The notes beneath the pieces were generated by a model that did not search any database, had not been told where the DNA came from, and saw nothing but the letters and a program-made list of their open reading frames with translations. From Rhodoferax sp. (GTDB lineage Bacteria; Pseudomonadota; Gammaproteobacteria; Burkholderiales; Burkholderiaceae_C): 41,882 nucleotides of DNA. The stretch covers positions 1 to 41,882 of the forward strand of contig NZ_JAQTMS010000045.1 of assembly GCF_028714215.1 (NCBI RefSeq). Reading direction: 5' to 3'. Numbering within the stretch: the first letter of the stretch is position 1; each line of letters opens with the position of its first letter. The translations under genes were made by a program, and so were the position numbers. Below, one piece after another: positions 1 through 8,931 of the stretch.

Positions 1-840
1 GGCCGCACCGAACAGCAGGCCAGTTCGCTGGAAGAAACGGCGGCCTCGATGGAGCAACTGACCAGCACCGTCAAGCAAAACGCCGACAACGCGCGCCAAG
101 CCAACCAGCTGGCGGTGGCGGCCTCCGGTGTTGCCGTCAAGGGCGGCAGCGTGGTGTCGCAGGTGGTCGGCACGATGGACGCCATCAACAGCTCATCGAG
201 GAAGATCGTCGACATCATCGGTGTCATCGACGGCATTGCCTTCCAGACCAATATCCTGGCGCTGAACGCGGCGGTGGAAGCGGCGCGCGCCGGCGAGCAA
301 GGGCGCGGCTTTGCGGTGGTGGCGGCGGAAGTGAGAAACCTGGCGCAGCGTTCGGCGGCGGCGGCCAAGGAGATCAAGACCTTGATCGGGGACTCGGTGG
401 CCAAGGTGGAAGAGGGTAGCCAGCAGGTGGCGCAAGCGGGCCAGACGATGGACGAGATTGTCGACAGCGTGAAGCGGGTGACCGACATCATGGCGGAGAT
501 CACGGCAGCCAGCCAGGAGCAAAGCTCGGGTATCGAGCAGGTGAACCAGGCGATCACGCAGATGGACCAGGTGACGCAGCAGAACGCGGCGCTGGTGGAA
601 GAGGCGGCAGCGGCGGCGGCCTCGTTGCAGGAGCAGGCCGGCAACTTGTCGCAAGTGGTCAGCGTCTTCAAGCTCGACCGCCGGCAGAGCGAGATGTTTG
701 TGCAGACCCACAGCAGGGCACCCAAGGTCGCCGCGCCGAAGTCAAAAACAGAGCCGGCTAAACGCGAGGTCAAAGCCTTGCCGGTCAGGCCAGCGGCCAA
801 CCCCGCCCCTGCCGGGACCGGTGATTGGGAAGAGTTTTAA
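1..840 (+). CDS. Methyl-accepting chemotaxis protein, C-terminal part (5' end outside window)
   Basis: The frame is open from base 1 to the TAA at 838-840, so the sensor, membrane and HAMP parts lie upstream of the window. What remains is the cytoplasmic signalling hairpin: a methylation-helix stretch ([13 protein letters not shown]), the hairpin tip with the conserved core [20 protein letters not shown], and the returning helix. The tip binds CheA and CheW. After the coiled coil comes a Lys/Pro/Ala-rich flexible tail of roughly 60 residues ending exactly in DWEEF. This matches the xWxxF pentapeptide class used by E. coli Tar/Tsr (NWETF) to tether CheR and CheB. It lies just upstream of flgK and could be co-transcribed with it. 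Family assignment is certain; the ligand cannot be known from this part. Confidence 0.95.
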   Translation, partial: GRTEQQASSLEETAASMEQLTSTVKQNADNARQANQLAVAASGVAVKGGSVVSQVVGTMDAINSSSRKIVDIIGVIDGIAFQTNILALNAAVEAARAGEQGRGFAVVAAEVRNLAQRSAAAAKEIKTLIGDSVAKVEEGSQQVAQAGQTMDEIVDSVKRVTDIMAEITAASQEQSSGIEQVNQAITQMDQVTQQNAALVEEAAAAAASLQEQAGNLSQVVSVFKLDRRQSEMFVQTHSRAPKVAAPKSKTEPAKREVKALPVRPAANPAPAGTGDWEEF

Positions 841-854
841 ACTACCCTGGTAGT
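841..854. repeat. 14-nt perfect inverted repeat between receptor gene and flgK
   Basis: ACTACC-CT-GGTAGT starts immediately after the receptor stop codon, about 20 nt before the flgK start. The 2-nt centre makes it a poor hairpin but an acceptable dyad for a dimeric DNA-binding protein. No function can be assigned, and a chance occurrence is possible. Confidence 0.35.
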
Positions 855-875
855 CGTCACTTACAGGATCAGATC

Positions 876-2861
876 ATGTCATTCAACATGTTTTACACCG
901 GGCTTAGCGGCTTGAACGTGGCTCAGGCCGCATTGGTGACCACCGGCCACAACACCGCCAACGTCAATACGCCTGGCTACAGCCGGCAGTCGGCGCAGAT
1001 TGCGTCCGCCGGTGGCATCTATGCACCTGGTGTGGGCTATCTGGGCACCGGCGCCAAGTCGACCGATGTGACGCGCAGTTATGACAGATTCCTCACGACC
1101 CAGCTCAACCAGGCGCAATCGTCGAGTCAGTCGTTGTCCACGGAGTTCGCTCAAATCAGCCAGATCGACAACCTGCTGGCCAATCAGTCAGCCGGACTGG
1201 CGCCGCTGATGCAGGCGTTTTTCGCCGGCGTCCAGGCGGTGGCCAACACGCCGGCCGACCCGGCTGCGCGGCAGCAATTGATCGGTTCGGCACAAGCCAT
1301 GACCAATCAGTTCAGAGCCAACAGCCAGTATTTGTCGGGTCTGAACGGCAATGTCAACGATCAGATTGCAGGTGGCATTGGTCTGATCAATACCTATGCC
1401 GAGCAGATTGCCGATCTGAACAAACAGATTGCGATGGTCGATAACGCGGACGGTAGCCAGGCGCCCAACGATCTGCTCGACCAGCGCGACCAACTGGTGA
1501 GCGATCTCAGCAAGCTGGTCGGCACCAAGGTGGTGGTGCAGGACGGTGGCCAGTACAGCGTCTACATTGGCAGTGGCCAGACGCTGGTTCTGGGCGGCAA
1601 GGCATCGACCTTGAAAGCCGTTGCCTCTGCCGCCGACCCGGCACAGACCGGCGTGGCCCTGGTTGGCGCCAGTGGGCGGGCGGTCGAAATGCACGATAAC
1701 GTGCTGGTCGGCGGATCGCTCGGCGGGCTGCTGCAATTTCGCAATGAAACCTTGCGCGGTGCGCAGAATTCGTTGGGACGGATCGCCATTGCGCTATCGG
1801 ACACGTTCAACGCGCAACAGAAACTGGGCGTCGATCTGAACGGTGTCATGGGCCAGGATTTCTTTTCGCAGGCGGCACCCGTGCTGATCGCCAACGGCAA
1901 CAACAAGGGCGACCTGAACCTGACGCCCAGCTTTGCCGACAGTGGCCAACTGACCAGCAGCGACTACACGCTCCATGTCGAAGCCGATTTGAGCTACACC
2001 TTGACCCGTTTGTCTGACAAACAGCAGATTGCGTTGCCGGCCGGCTTTCCATCCGGTTCGTCGAACAGCGTGACCTTCGATGGCCTGACGCTGAGCCTGG
2101 TCGGCGGCAGTGCCAGTGCCGGCGACTCTTTCCTGATTCAACCGACCAGCGCCGGCGCCCGTGAATTCGACGTGCGGGTGAGTGATCCGAGCAAATTGGC
2201 GGCGGCGGCGCCGGTGGTCACCGGCAAGGCCGTCAAGAATTTGGGCAATGCGCAGATCAGTGGCGGCACGGTCGATGCCAGTTATCTGGCGACGCCCCTG
2301 GCGGCCAACCTGACGTTGACCTATGACAGCGCCAGCAACACGCTTTCCGGTTTCCCGCCAGCAGCCACGGTCAAGGTGACGCTGGCCAACGGTACTCCCG
2401 CCGCCGGCAGTCCCTATGCGCCGGGCAGCCCGGTCGGCTACAGCGCCGGTGCCAGCATCAGCGTTGACGGCATCACGTTCAACATCAGCGGCAAGCCGGC
2501 CAATGGCGACAGCTTCACCGTCGGCAAGAACAGCGCCGGCCTGTCCGATGGCCGCAACGCATTGCTGCTGGCGGGGCTGCAAAACAAAAAAACCATTGGC
2601 GACCATGCCTCCAGCTTCAACGACGCCTACGCGCAACTGGTCAGCACCGTCGGCAACAAGGCGCGCCAGATCCAGATCTCGAATACCGCCCAGACCAGTC
2701 TGACAACGCAAATCCGCGCCGCCCAGCAGTCGGTGTCGGGCGTCAATCAGGATGAAGAAACCGCCAATCTGCTGATGTATCAGCAGATGTACCAGGCCAA
2801 TGCCAAGGTGATCCAGACCGCCTCGACGTTGTTCGATGCGATCATGGGCATTAGCCGTTAA
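876..2861 (+). CDS. flgK: Flagellar hook-associated protein 1 FlgK
   Basis: FlgK (HAP1) forms the first junction ring between hook and filament after export through the flagellar type III system. The product is 661 aa. The N-terminus has the rod/hook/HAP signature (FYTGLSGLNVAQAAL, then HNTANVNTPGYSRQ), and the C-terminus has the matching amphipathic helix (NQDEETANLLMYQQMYQANAKV written in part: DEETANLLMYQQMYQANA). The ATG at 876 is chosen because the typical N-terminus starts there and CAGGA lies 7-8 nt upstream; a TTG at 825 would add 17 atypical residues. The Ala/Gly/Ser-rich central domains contain two copies of a motif ending in GDSF, one of which resembles a stretch of FlgL. flgL follows after 32 nt, so the two are probably one operon. 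The usual upstream flgB-flgJ genes are not directly adjacent; a chemoreceptor is. Confidence 0.96.
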   Translation: MSFNMFYTGLSGLNVAQAALVTTGHNTANVNTPGYSRQSAQIASAGGIYAPGVGYLGTGAKSTDVTRSYDRFLTTQLNQAQSSSQSLSTEFAQISQIDNLLANQSAGLAPLMQAFFAGVQAVANTPADPAARQQLIGSAQAMTNQFRANSQYLSGLNGNVNDQIAGGIGLINTYAEQIADLNKQIAMVDNADGSQAPNDLLDQRDQLVSDLSKLVGTKVVVQDGGQYSVYIGSGQTLVLGGKASTLKAVASAADPAQTGVALVGASGRAVEMHDNVLVGGSLGGLLQFRNETLRGAQNSLGRIAIALSDTFNAQQKLGVDLNGVMGQDFFSQAAPVLIANGNNKGDLNLTPSFADSGQLTSSDYTLHVEADLSYTLTRLSDKQQIALPAGFPSGSSNSVTFDGLTLSLVGGSASAGDSFLIQPTSAGAREFDVRVSDPSKLAAAAPVVTGKAVKNLGNAQISGGTVDASYLATPLAANLTLTYDSASNTLSGFPPAATVKVTLANGTPAAGSPYAPGSPVGYSAGASISVDGITFNISGKPANGDSFTVGKNSAGLSDGRNALLLAGLQNKKTIGDHASSFNDAYAQLVSTVGNKARQIQISNTAQTSLTTQIRAAQQSVSGVNQDEETANLLMYQQMYQANAKVIQTASTLFDAIMGISR

Positions 2862-2893
2862 GAACTTGGGCAAGTTCCAACCAGGAGTTCATG

Positions 2894-4105
2894 ATGCGTA
2901 TCAGCACCTCATCTTTTTACGAGCTAAGCCAGACTTCGATGGGCTCGCAGCAAAGCAACCTGTTGCGCGTGGAGCAGCAGTTGGGCGCCGGGAGCAAGAT
3001 TTTGACGCCGTCGGACGATCCCATCAGCGCCACCCGCGCGCTGACGGTTTCCCAATCGATTGCGCTCGGCACCCAGTACACGGCCAGCCGCGGCCAGGCG
3101 ATCCAGACGCTGTCGCTGGAAGAGGTCACGCTGCAAAACGTCACCTCCGTGTTGCAGGATGTCAAGACGCTGGTGGTGCAGGCCGGCAATGGCACGATCT
3201 CGGATGCCGATCGAGTCAGCATCGCGACCGCGCTGCAAAGCAACCTCGACCAGTTGCAGGGCTTGGCCAATACCGATGACGGCAACGGACAGTATTTGTT
3301 TGCCGGCTTCAAGAGCGCCAGTCCGCCGTTCGTCAAGCAGACCGATGGCAGCATCCTGTATTCGGGCGACCAGGGGCAGCGTATGGTGCAGGTCGATGTG
3401 GCGCGCCAGATGGCCGTCACCGACGACGGACGCAGCATTTTCCAAAGCGTGCAGGGCGGTGCCGGCTACGTCAACGCGGCCAACGTGGCCAATACCGGCA
3501 CCGGCGTGTTCAGCGCCAACTCGGTGCTGGATGCGACCGATCCGAATTTCGGCAAGGACTTCAGCATCAGTTTTCCCAGCGCCACCAGCTACCAGGTCGA
3601 TACCGTGCCGCCCGGCGCCGTGCTCGGCAGCGGCAGCTACAGCGCCGGTGCCACCATCCAGTTCGGCGGCCTGCAGATCGCCATCAGCGGTGCGCCGGCG
3701 GCGGGCGACAGCTTCAACGTGTCGACCGCCCAAAATGCCGGTGCCGATGTGTTCGGCGCGCTGGGCGACATCATTGCGGCCCTCAGAAAGCCGATCGACA
3801 GCGGCAGCAATGCCAACCGCGCGCAATTGCTCAATGCGCTGAGCACCGCCAACAAGAAAATCACCAATGCGCACGACAATGTGCTGACGGTACGCTCGTC
3901 GATTGGTTCGCGGCTGCAGGAACTCGATGCCCTGAACACCGCCGGCAGCAACCGCACGCAAGTCGACCGGAGCCAGCTGTCCGATTTGCAGGACCTGGAC
4001 TATGCCACTGCCATCTCCGAGCTGTATCAGCGTCAGACCGCCTTGCAGGCAACGCAGCAAGCGTTTGTCAAAATCCAGAAGCTGTCGCTGTTCAACTTCC
4101 TGTAG
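2894..4105 (+). CDS. flgL: Flagellar hook-associated protein 3 FlgL
   Basis: FlgL (HAP3) forms the second junction ring, between FlgK and flagellin. The 403-aa product starts MRIST and shows the flagellin-like N-terminal helix (LLRVEQQLGAGSKILTPSDDP) and a C-terminal helix (LDYATAISELYQRQTALQAT) that pair in the D0/D1 core. Two ATGs occur, at 2891 and 2894. The second gives the family's usual MRIS start and a 6-nt spacing from AGGAG at 2883-2887, so I prefer it. The middle (around residues 245-280) carries a SYSAGATI...GDSF module very like one in FlgK. It is the last gene of the plus-strand block and converges on fliR. Confidence 0.95.
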   Translation: MRISTSSFYELSQTSMGSQQSNLLRVEQQLGAGSKILTPSDDPISATRALTVSQSIALGTQYTASRGQAIQTLSLEEVTLQNVTSVLQDVKTLVVQAGNGTISDADRVSIATALQSNLDQLQGLANTDDGNGQYLFAGFKSASPPFVKQTDGSILYSGDQGQRMVQVDVARQMAVTDDGRSIFQSVQGGAGYVNAANVANTGTGVFSANSVLDATDPNFGKDFSISFPSATSYQVDTVPPGAVLGSGSYSAGATIQFGGLQIAISGAPAAGDSFNVSTAQNAGADVFGALGDIIAALRKPIDSGSNANRAQLLNALSTANKKITNAHDNVLTVRSSIGSRLQELDALNTAGSNRTQVDRSQLSDLQDLDYATAISELYQRQTALQATQQAFVKIQKLSLFNFL

Positions 4106-4196
4106 CGGGGCGACTGAGGGCTATTGAGGTTTCCGGAAATGATGACCTGCCAAACACCGTTCAGCGTAGCGGGTGGATCAGGCTGGTGGGGCACTC

Positions 4197-4388
4197 AGCT
4201 CCGCGGCTGTCCCCCGACCTTCGGTCTCCGCCTTTATGCCGCTGCGCTGAGCGCACCATCAACCTGATCTTTCAAGCAAAGTTGGTATGCGACTGCGCAA
4301 ACCACCGACGCTCGCCGCCGAGGGCGTCGCGGTGGGTGGCGCAGCGAAATAAAGGAGGAGGCGAAAGCCGGGGGACATTCGCGGAGCT
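4197..4388. repeat. Large imperfect inverted repeat (REP/MITE-like) between flgL and fliR
   Basis: The 418-nt convergent gap 4106-4523 holds no gene I can support. Its main content is two inverted arms of about 50 nt: 4197-4247 (from AGCTCCGCG to CGCTGCGC) and 4339-4388 on the opposite strand. By hand alignment about 42 of 51 columns match with one gap, including blocks AGCTCCGCG, TGTCCCCCG, CCTTTAT and CGCTGCGC. About 91 nt separate the arms. The size, internal spacer and intergenic position suggest a non-coding mobile palindrome (REP/BIME or MITE). It may also terminate both converging transcripts. A short open frame across it (4186-4437) has no coding character. Confidence 0.7.
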
Positions 4389-4523
4389 ACCCACTGCGAC
4401 GGCCTCGACCCGCACACGCCTGGGCTTCAGTGCTTGACTTGCCAAAGCAATCTACATCATGCCTCAGACACAGGGGTGTCGAAACAAACCGAAAGTGAGG
4501 GATTCGCGCTTTGAGCCAGGGCC

Positions 4524-5318
4524 CTAGCGGCGCAGGCCTTGCAGGAATTGCGGAATCAGTTCGAAACTGGCGCCAAAGCGGGGTTCCAGAAAGGGTGCCA
4601 GGTACTGCAGCAACAGTTGCAGCATGGCCAGGCCGGCCAGCAGCGTGATCGGGAAGCCGACCGAAAAAATGCTGAACTGGGGTGACACCCGGTTCAGGAT
4701 GCCCATCGCCAGATTCAGGCTCAGCAAGCTGGCAATCAGCGGCAGCGCCAGCATCAGGCCGTCGCCGATGATCTGCCCGCCGGCCAGCACCAGTTGCAAC
4801 CAGCCGCCTCTGGCCAGCGGCGCGTCCGTGATCGGCAGATTGTGAAAGCTCTCCGCCAGGGTCCGGATCAGCAGCAGGTGGCCGTCGGTCGCCAGAAAAA
4901 TCAGCAGCGCCAACACGTTCAGCAGGCGTGCCAGCACCATCGTGCTACCGCCGCTGGTGGGGTCGAAGAAAGAGGCGAAGGACAGGCCCATCTGCAAGCC
5001 CACATATTCGCCGGCGGCCTGCACCATGGCAAACACCATGCGCATCGTGAAGCCCATCGCGGCACCGATCAGAACCTGCTGCAGCAGGACCCAGAGGCCG
5101 GCGGCCGACATCAGCGGGATCGCCGGCTGGGCCTCCAGCGTGGGCGTGACGACCAGCGCCAGCAGCACCGCCAGGCCGACCTTGACGCGACGCGGCACCG
5201 CCGCCTCGCTGAAGATGGGCGCACTGCCTATGAGCGCCAGCATGCGCACGAACGGCCAGAGAAAAGTCACCAGCCAGAGGTTCAACTGGTCCGAGGTGAC
5301 GGACAGGATGGGTGCCAT
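4524..5318 (-). CDS. fliR: Flagellar export gate protein FliR
   Basis: FliR is an integral membrane subunit of the flagellar type III export gate, assembled with FliP and FliQ at the MS-ring centre. The 264-aa product has several hydrophobic segments and family motifs: an N-terminal WLVTFLWPFVRMLALIGSAP segment and a conserved region around GLQMGLSFASFFDP. The ATG at 5318 shares one base with the fliQ stop (TGATG), so translation is probably coupled; the TTG at 5321 is not needed. It is the last gene of the fliF-to-fliR block and converges on flgL. Confidence 0.95.
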   Translation of the reverse strand: MAPILSVTSDQLNLWLVTFLWPFVRMLALIGSAPIFSEAAVPRRVKVGLAVLLALVVTPTLEAQPAIPLMSAAGLWVLLQQVLIGAAMGFTMRMVFAMVQAAGEYVGLQMGLSFASFFDPTSGGSTMVLARLLNVLALLIFLATDGHLLLIRTLAESFHNLPITDAPLARGGWLQLVLAGGQIIGDGLMLALPLIASLLSLNLAMGILNRVSPQFSIFSVGFPITLLAGLAMLQLLLQYLAPFLEPRFGASFELIPQFLQGLRR

Positions 5319-5587
5319 CAAGCGATCATTTGCGGGATCGAGGAGAACAGGTTGCGCATGTAGTCAAGGACCGTGGACAGCATCCACGGGCCGGCCACCA
5401 CCAGGGTGGCGAATACCGCCAGCAGCTTGGGGATGAAGGACAGGGTCATTTCATTGATCTGGGTGGCGGCCTGAAACAGGCTGATCAGCAAGCCCGTGAC
5501 CAGCGCCACCAGCAGCAGCGGCGCGGCCAGCAGCAGCGACAGCCGCATTGCCTCGTAGCCCATCGTCATGACCGATTCAGGTGTCAT
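5318..5587 (-). CDS. fliQ: Flagellar export gate protein FliQ
   Basis: FliQ is a small two-helix membrane subunit of the export gate. The 89-aa product has the normal length, two hydrophobic helices (about residues 17-40 and 52-73) and the family motif around QAATQINEMTLSFIPK. The ATG at 5587 lies 17 nt after the fliP stop with only a weak Shine-Dalgarno, so it probably relies on coupling to fliP. Its stop overlaps the fliR start. Confidence 0.95.
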   Translation of the reverse strand: MTPESVMTMGYEAMRLSLLLAAPLLLVALVTGLLISLFQAATQINEMTLSFIPKLLAVFATLVVAGPWMLSTVLDYMRNLFSSIPQMIA

Positions 5588-5604
5588 CTTGTGTCAGGAC
5601 AGGG

Positions 5605-6372
5605 TTAGCTATAAAAGCTCTGTGCCAGTGCGCCGACCAGCAGTTGCCAGCCGTCCACCAGAACAAACAACATCAGTTTGAAGGGCAGTGAAATGGTGGC
5701 CGGGGGCACCATCATCATGCCCATCGACATCAGTACGCTGGCCACCACCAGATCGACAATCAGGAACGGGATGAAGATGGTGAAGCCGATCTGGAAAGCG
5801 GTCTTCAGTTCGCTGATGACAAACGAGGGCAGCAGGACGCGCAAGCTGACCTGCTCCGGCCCTTCCATCGGTCCAGCGTTGGCCAGTTTGGCGAACAAGG
5901 CCAGGTCCGCCTCCCGGGTCTGCTTGAGCATGAATTGCTTGAACGGCGCAATGCCGCGTTCCAGCGCCTGCTCGGCGCCGATCTTGTTTTCGGAAAACGG
6001 CTGGTAGGCCTCGCTGTAGACCTTGTCGAAGACCGGTGCCATGACAAAGAAAGTCAGAAACAGCGACAGCCCGACCAGGATCTGATTGGGCGGCGTCGAC
6101 TGGGTGCCGATGGCCGTGCGCAGCAGTCCCAGCACGATCAGAATGCGGGTAAAACTGGTCATCGACAGCAACAGGGCCGGCAGGAACGTCAACGAGGTCA
6201 GCAGCACCAGCGTCTGCACGCTGAGCGACCAGGTCTGGCTGCCGCCGGGCCCGGGCGTGCTGGTGAGGCCGGGCAGACCCTGGGCCGCGGCCAGCGTCGG
6301 CGCCAGCAGCAACAAGCCAGCCAACAGGGGCCACGCGGCACGCGCTTGCGAAGCCAGCCATCTCAGGTTCAT
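5605..6372 (-). CDS. fliP: Flagellar export gate protein FliP
   Basis: FliP forms the core of the export channel. The 255-aa product begins with a cleavable-type signal sequence (MNLRWL, hydrophobic [15 protein letters not shown], then AQGLPG), as known for FliP. Conserved segments follow, including [20 protein letters not shown], the cytoplasmic stretch around [19 protein letters not shown], and the C-terminal [13 protein letters not shown] block ([20 protein letters not shown]). The ATG at 6372 overlaps the fliO stop by one base (TGATG); the TTG at 6375 is an unlikely start. Confidence 0.96.
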   Translation of the reverse strand: MNLRWLASQARAAWPLLAGLLLLAPTLAAAQGLPGLTSTPGPGGSQTWSLSVQTLVLLTSLTFLPALLLSMTSFTRILIVLGLLRTAIGTQSTPPNQILVGLSLFLTFFVMAPVFDKVYSEAYQPFSENKIGAEQALERGIAPFKQFMLKQTREADLALFAKLANAGPMEGPEQVSLRVLLPSFVISELKTAFQIGFTIFIPFLIVDLVVASVLMSMGMMMVPPATISLPFKLMLFVLVDGWQLLVGALAQSFYS

Positions 6373-6851
6373 CAATCGTGCTTTCTCAACGGGTTGAGAT
6401 GATTCAGGGACTGAAGCAGGGTTTGCGAAAAAGCGCTGGCCGCGCCAGGGGCGTTTTCGGCTGGATTGGCCCCTGTTTCAGGGCGCGCCTGCGCCGCCAT
6501 CGTGTGCAGTGCGCGGACCTGGCCGGCGGAGACGCCCAGCACCAGCCAGGAGTCGCCTATTTCCACCACCACGACACGCTCGCGCTGGCCCACCATGACA
6601 CTGGAGACGACCTTCAGCAAGCGGTTGCCGCCGCTGGGTTGCAGGCCAAAACGCCGCACTGCCCAAGCGCACAGGAAGATCAGCCCCACTACCAGTGCCA
6701 GACCGAAACCGGCTTGCAGCAGACCGGCCGCGGCATGGGAGGGGGCCGCTTCCGGCGCCGCGGCGGGCACCGTGGGCAGCGCCGCGCCGACCGCGCCACT
6801 GAAGCCGGCCAGCAGGCAAGCTGCCAGCCCGGGAAGACGGCGCCACTTCAT
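6372..6851 (-). CDS. fliO: Flagellar biosynthesis protein FliO
   Basis: FliO helps assemble the FliP ring. The 159-aa product has an N-terminal signal-like hydrophobic segment (residues 8-24), an Ala/Pro-rich periplasmic stretch, one transmembrane helix ([21 protein letters not shown], about residues 47-67) and a cytoplasmic domain with the weakly conserved [20 protein letters not shown] core. FliO diverges strongly between species, so position between fliN and fliP is part of the assignment. The ATG at 6851 overlaps the fliN stop by four bases (ATGA). Confidence 0.93.
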   Translation of the reverse strand: MKWRRLPGLAACLLAGFSGAVGAALPTVPAAAPEAAPSHAAAGLLQAGFGLALVVGLIFLCAWAVRRFGLQPSGGNRLLKVVSSVMVGQRERVVVVEIGDSWLVLGVSAGQVRALHTMAAQARPETGANPAENAPGAASAFSQTLLQSLNHLNPLRKHD

Positions 6852-7294
6852 CGATTCAATTTCTGGATGCGTTCGGACGGCGTGATGATGTCGGTCAGTC
6901 GAATGCCGAACTTGTCGTTCACCACCACCACTTCGCCTTGCGCAATCAGGTAGCCGTTGATCAGGACGTCCATCGGCTCGCCGGCCAGCCCGTCGAGTTC
7001 GACGATGGAGCCCTGCGACAACTGCAGCAGGCTCTTGATGGTGATGCGGGTGCGCCCCAGTTCCGCCGTCAATTGCACTGGAACGTCGAGCACCCGGTCG
7101 ATGTCGCCCGGCGCAACGTCGGAGCCGATACTGCTGGGCAGCGGCTGGAAGATCCGCTGGCCGGCTCTGGAGGGTGCTGCCGGCGCTGCCGCCGGGCCCG
7201 CTTGGGTGCTCGCTGCCTGGGCCTGTTCGGCCAGTGCGCTGCCCCAGTCGTCATCGGCCGTGGTGGCCGAATCCTGCTCGTTGCCTTCTGTCAT
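6848..7294 (-). CDS. fliN: Flagellar motor switch protein FliN
   Basis: FliN builds the lower C-ring with FliM and is needed for switching and for docking the export ATPase complex. The 148-aa product has a variable acidic/Ala-rich N-terminal half and a C-terminal SpoA domain (about residues 70-146) with VLDVPVQLTAELGRTRITI and the ending DIITPSERIQKL. The ATG at 7294 is preceded by AGGGGG at good spacing and overlaps the fliM stop (ATGA). Upstream in-frame codons would add residues with no family resemblance. Confidence 0.96.
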   Translation of the reverse strand: MTEGNEQDSATTADDDWGSALAEQAQAASTQAGPAAAPAAPSRAGQRIFQPLPSSIGSDVAPGDIDRVLDVPVQLTAELGRTRITIKSLLQLSQGSIVELDGLAGEPMDVLINGYLIAQGEVVVVNDKFGIRLTDIITPSERIQKLNR

Positions 7295-8292
7295 GTGCGT
7301 TCCCCCTTGCTTGCATCGCTGTCTTGGTGGTGGATCATTTTTTGCACCTGCAAGGCGTAATGGTCGTTGCAGGTACCGTAGCCGCATTCCATGACCGGAA
7401 CGCCGTTCACACTGGCGATGACGGTCTGCGGAATTTCGATCGGCAGCACATCGCCGACCCGTAGCTGGAGCAGTTGACGAATGCTCGACTGCATGGTCTG
7501 AAAATCCGCCAGCAGTTCGACATCGGCGCTCTGCACCTGGCTGGCCAGCTGCTTGACCCAGCGTTTGTCGACCGCCACCTCGTCCTGCAGCGGATTGGCC
7601 AGCAGATCCCGGATCGGCTCAATCATGGAGTACGGAATGCAGACGTTGAGGCTGCCGCCGATCGGACCAAACTCGATCTGGAAGGTGGTGTTGATCACCA
7701 CTTCGTTGGGCGCCACGATGGCAGCCAGCTTGGCGTGCATCTCGGAGCGCACGTACTCGAAGTTGAGCGGATAGATCGGTTGCCAGGCGCCGCCGTAGCT
7801 CTCCAGCGTGACGTTGAGCAGGCGCTTGATGATGCGCTGTTCGGTGCGCGTGAATTCGCGGCCCTCGATCCGGAAGTGGTAACGGCCGTCGCTGCCGAAC
7901 AAATTGTCGACCACCAGAAAAACCAGTTTCGGATCGAACACGAACAGGGCGGTACCGTGCAGCGGCTTCATCTGCAGCAGGTTGATGTTGGCCGGCACCG
8001 GCAGGTGCCGGACGAAATCGCCGTACTTCTGGATTTGTATCGCACCGACCGAAATATCGGCGTGGCGGCGCATGAAAGTCAGCAGGGCGCCGCGCAGATG
8101 GCGGGCAAAGCGGTCGTTGATGACCTCCAGCGTATGCATGCGGCCGCGCACGATGCGCTCGTCGGTGCCGAGGTTGTAGGTCGGCGGCCCTTGCCCGGTC
8201 GAGGCCGGTGCGTTGACGGCGGCGCTGTCGCCGGCGACACCCAACAACAGGGCATCTACCTCGTCCTGCGAGAGTTGCTGGTCATAGGCCAT
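7291..8292 (-). CDS. fliM: Flagellar motor switch protein FliM
   Basis: FliM is the C-ring subunit that binds CheY-P. The 333-aa product starts with the CheY-binding peptide (LSQDEVDALLLG), followed by the CheC-like middle domain (including the segment YGDFVRHLPVPANINLLQMK) and a C-terminal SpoA domain (LRVGDVLPIEIPQ) that contacts FliN. Length and order are normal. The ATG at 8292 gives the conserved N-terminus directly. fliL ends 22 nt upstream. Confidence 0.97.
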   Translation of the reverse strand: MAYDQQLSQDEVDALLLGVAGDSAAVNAPASTGQGPPTYNLGTDERIVRGRMHTLEVINDRFARHLRGALLTFMRRHADISVGAIQIQKYGDFVRHLPVPANINLLQMKPLHGTALFVFDPKLVFLVVDNLFGSDGRYHFRIEGREFTRTEQRIIKRLLNVTLESYGGAWQPIYPLNFEYVRSEMHAKLAAIVAPNEVVINTTFQIEFGPIGGSLNVCIPYSMIEPIRDLLANPLQDEVAVDKRWVKQLASQVQSADVELLADFQTMQSSIRQLLQLRVGDVLPIEIPQTVIASVNGVPVMECGYGTCNDHYALQVQKMIHHQDSDASKGERT

Positions 8293-8314
8293 GGCGGAAT
8301 CTCATGGAGTTGGC

Positions 8315-8812
8315 TCACTGCAGCATGAAAACGGGAAACATGACACTGGAAATTTTTGCCGGCGGCAGGTTCGGAGCGAACGGCTGGTTCAAGGTCGCCA
8401 GGATTTCAGCGGCCAGTTTTGCCTTGTCGTTGGCCGTCACCAGCAATTCGGATTGGCGATTGGACAGCACCAGCAGCACCCGGCTGCGCACTTCCGGCAG
8501 GTACTGCACGACTTGCGCCTGGGCCTTGATGTCGGCCACCTTGAGCGTCACGCCAATGTGCAGGAAACGGTTTCTGTCGTTCGGTTGCAGATTCACCGTC
8601 AAGGGTTCCAGCGCCACATAGACCGGATCGGCCGGCGGGTGAACGACCGGTACCGCGGCCGCCGCCGGCTTGAAGAATCCGCCAAAGTAGTAGCCCGCCG
8701 CCGCCGTGGCGGCGCTCAGCGTGAGCAGCACCGACAAGATGATCAGGATCTTGCGGCGCCGCGGGCTTTTGACTTTGGTCGTGCCGGGATTGCTGGGGGT
8801 ACTGGTGGCCAT
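8315..8812 (-). CDS. fliL: Flagellar basal-body associated protein FliL
   Basis: FliL is a single-pass inner-membrane protein that surrounds the stator and supports torque. The 165-aa product has a short basic N-terminus (KSPRRRK), one transmembrane helix (about residues 22-46), a Pro/Ala linker, and a periplasmic stomatin-like domain with the conserved LEPLTVNL and a closing PFAPNLPPAKI segment. The ATG at 8812 is chosen because the upstream 18 codons do not resemble FliL. The 119-nt gap to fliK is the longest in this block and could hold a separate promoter for fliL-to-fliR, as known in E. coli; I see no convincing -10/-35 there. Confidence 0.93.
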   Translation of the reverse strand: MATSTPSNPGTTKVKSPRRRKILIILSVLLTLSAATAAAGYYFGGFFKPAAAAVPVVHPPADPVYVALEPLTVNLQPNDRNRFLHIGVTLKVADIKAQAQVVQYLPEVRSRVLLVLSNRQSELLVTANDKAKLAAEILATLNQPFAPNLPPAKISSVMFPVFMLQ

Positions 8813-8931
8813 GACTGCGCTGGGTGGATATGAAACCGATTGTTGGCCAAATGAGCCCGGCGGCATCGGTTAAAAAAAGGGCGGAAAGCGCTTCAACTCG
8901 GGCGTTTGCCGGGCGGCTTCAGGGGCCCGCT

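Noticed and set aside
1794..2873. 359-codon minus-strand open frame across flgK
   Set aside because: Antisense shadow of flgK with no recognisable motif.
4186..4437. 83-codon open frame in the flgL-fliR gap
   Set aside because: It runs through the inverted repeat, and has no Shine-Dalgarno or coding character.
8860..8931. Terminator with a seven-T run (minus strand) between fliK and fliL
   Set aside because: The T-run at 8872-8878 has no adequate stem immediately before it; nearby GC-rich repeats pair only over about five bases and too far away.
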